Shown here piece after piece: positions 6,080-7,271 of a stretch of 7,271 nt of DNA. The notes beneath the pieces are model-generated. The model was not told the origin of the DNA, did not search any database, and was given only the letters and a program-made list of their open reading frames with translations. A program made the position numbers and the translations under genes. Each line of letters begins with the position of its first letter. Position 1 is the stretch's first letter. Origin of the DNA: Ruminococcus sp. (lineage in GTDB: Bacteria; Bacillota; Clostridia; Oscillospirales; Ruminococcaceae); assembly GCA_024697705.1 (NCBI GenBank), contig JAILFF010000297.1:1-7271 (forward strand). The letters run 5' to 3'.

Positions 6080-6108
6080 TTGACATTTTTCCGAATGGGT
6101 GCTATAAT
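6080..6108 (+). promoter_or_regulatory. Consensus sigma-70-type promoter of the 6166 operon
   Basis: TTGACA (6080-6085), a 17-nt spacer, and TATAAT (6103-6108), a perfect consensus. The predicted start near 6115 lies inside operator E; the leader is about 50 nt. Confidence 0.92.
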
Positions 6109-6110
6109 GT

Positions 6111-6128
6111 AGTTAGCATAAGCTAATC
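6111..6128 (+). promoter_or_regulatory. Operator copy E
   Basis: AGTTAGCATAAGCTAATC keeps the TTAG-N6-CTAA core exactly, with changes only at the outer bases. It begins 2 nt after the -10 box, as copy D does, and covers the predicted transcription start. Confidence 0.75.
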
Positions 6129-6165
6129 TGTATAAAACAAGATAAAACAGAAAGGACACCAACAC

Positions 6166-6666
6166 ATGATAGTTACGATACTGCTTTCAATAATGATGAT
6201 GGCGGGTCTGTTCCTGCTTCTGCTCGGCGGAGTGGGTTATGTTCAGGACAAGCGGTTCTTTTCCTCCGCGCCGAAGGAGGTCTGCGACGTTGTCCCCAAT
6301 ACCAAGCCCGAACGCTTCAAGGGGCAGCACGCCGTCGGCTGGGTGATGATCGTTCTTGCCTTTGCACTCATGGGCGGCGCTATGGTGCTGGGCGCTTGGA
6401 ACGGTATCGCAAACGGATTCACGTTTTGGCAGTTCGCGGCAAGGTTCCTGACTATGCTTCTGCTGCTCAAAGCCTTCGACGTTATATTCTTTGACCGGGT
6501 GCTGCTCTGCAACGCGGGATTCGACTTTTTTCCGCGCTTTTACCCCGAAACACGCGTCGTGCTGGGGCGGTATCTTTTCGGCTACAACAAGAAAACGCAT
6601 ATCATGCACGTCATCTGCTTTTTCCCGAGTGCGGCGCTGCTGTCGTGGATATGCACGATGATTTAA
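6166..6666 (+). CDS. Small four-helix membrane protein, unknown function
   Basis: 166 aa from ATG 6166, with GAAAGGA (6149-6155) about 10 nt upstream. Membrane helices lie at about 2-25, 56-78, 86-108 and 145-165. Conserved-looking non-hydrophobic motifs sit at helix ends: GQHAVGW (53-59), KAFD (102-105), FYPET (125-129) and FGYNKKTH (138-145). Their His, Asp, Glu and Tyr residues could form a site near the membrane surface, but that is speculation. I do not recognise a named family. The gene is first in an operator-controlled operon with an alpha/beta-hydrolase 31 nt downstream, so a shared role in an envelope or metal-limitation response is inferred from context only. Confidence 0.85.
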   Translation: MIVTILLSIMMMAGLFLLLLGGVGYVQDKRFFSSAPKEVCDVVPNTKPERFKGQHAVGWVMIVLAFALMGGAMVLGAWNGIANGFTFWQFAARFLTMLLLLKAFDVIFFDRVLLCNAGFDFFPRFYPETRVVLGRYLFGYNKKTHIMHVICFFPSAALLSWICTMI

Positions 6667-6697
6667 AACAAAAACTATAACGACAGGAGATGACGGC

Positions 6698-7271
6698 ATG
6701 AAATACTACGAATACGGCAAACAGAACGCGAGGACTATAATGCTCCTGCCCGGCACCTGCTGCAATGTCAGCTGCAATTTCTCGCAGGTGATACCTCTGC
6801 TGACGGATCATTTCCGCGTGATCGGCTTGGATTATGACGGCTTCGACGGCAGCGGGGCGGAGTTCCCCGGAATGACTGCGGTCACGGTGAAAATAGAGCG
6901 GTTCGTGCAGAAAAAGCTGGGCGGAAAAGTAGATATAGTCTACGGTTCATCTCTGGGCGGCAGTTTTGTCGGACTGCTGGTGCAGCGGAAGAATATACAT
7001 ATCGACCACGCTATAATCGGCAGTTCCGACCTCGATCAAAGTGGCAGGCTCAGCGCTTTCCTGCAAACCGAGCTGCTCGGCGGGGTGCTTTACAATATGC
7101 TGAAAACAGGTGCGATGCCAAAGTGGGTGAGCCGCTTCTGCGAAAAGAAAATGGGCAGCGAAGTGACCGAAAAATACAGTTCCATGCTCGGCAGGATAGG
7201 CGAGGCTATGACCACCGTGACGAAAAAAAGCATGAAGCGGCAGTTCTATTCCGACCTCGTAACGCCGCTTG
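6698..7271 (+). CDS. Alpha/beta-hydrolase, N-terminal part (runs off right edge)
   Basis: Open from ATG 6698 to the window end, 191 codons. AGGAGA (6685-6690) lies 7 nt upstream; the ATG at 6690 meets a stop three codons later. Family signs: a first strand ending in LLPGTCCN (16-23), which supplies an oxyanion-type loop; GLDYDGFDGSG (43-53) after the next strand; and the nucleophile elbow YGSSLGGS (82-89) with Ser85 in the GxSxG pattern. The lid region follows at about 110-180 (LGGVLYNML..., basic and helical). The acid and histidine of the triad would lie beyond the window. There is no signal peptide, so it is probably cytoplasmic. It is the second gene of the 6166 operon. Substrate unknown; an esterase for an iron-chelate is conceivable from the regulation but not shown by the sequence. 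Confidence 0.88.
   Translation, partial: MKYYEYGKQNARTIMLLPGTCCNVSCNFSQVIPLLTDHFRVIGLDYDGFDGSGAEFPGMTAVTVKIERFVQKKLGGKVDIVYGSSLGGSFVGLLVQRKNIHIDHAIIGSSDLDQSGRLSAFLQTELLGGVLYNMLKTGAMPKWVSRFCEKKMGSEVTEKYSSMLGRIGEAMTTVTKKSMKRQFYSDLVTPL

Overview
The window looks like chromosomal DNA from a Gram-positive, Clostridia-type bacterium, plausibly a Ruminococcus or Oscillospiraceae relative. This is inferred from moderate GC, A/T-rich intergenic regions with near-perfect vegetative promoters, strong AGGAGG-type ribosome binding sites, and the protein families present. The genus is not proven by the sequence.

Layout. (1) Positions 1-788, minus strand: the N-terminal part of an FTR1-family high-affinity iron permease, running off the left edge. 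(2) 789-1255: a divergent control region with back-to-back promoters, three copies of an operator-like palindrome, and a leader containing an intrinsic terminator. (3) 1256-1945: a polytopic membrane protein of unknown function. (4) 1946-2275: a short truncated-looking reading frame, an orphan 12-bp perfect palindrome, and the promoter/operator of the next operon. (5) 2276-5885: a MacB/FtsEX-type ABC transporter, made of an ATPase (236 aa) and a 959-aa permease whose first extracellular domain carries a very long, internally duplicated heptad-repeat coiled coil; a strong terminator follows. (6) 6080-7271: a third plus-strand transcription unit encoding a 166-aa four-helix membrane protein and an alpha/beta-hydrolase cut by the right edge.

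The unifying signal is regulatory. All four transcription units have a TTGACA-17-TAtaAT-type promoter, followed at the expected transcription start by an 18-bp palindrome of form GGTTAG-N6-CTAACC (five copies, two of them in front of FTR1). Its core, TTAG-N6-CTAA, is the same half-site and spacing found in the DtxR/IdeR iron-box consensus. With the FTR1 iron permease in the set, the simplest reading is one metal-responsive (probably ferrous-iron) regulon repressed by a DtxR-family protein encoded elsewhere. It would place the ABC transporter, both unknown membrane proteins and the hydrolase under the same control as iron uptake.

The most unusual items are the shared operator, the leader terminator directly downstream of one operator (attenuator or small iron-regulated RNA), and the duplicated Gly/Leu coiled-coil hairpin in the ABC permease. 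No transposon, CRISPR array, tRNA or rRNA was seen.
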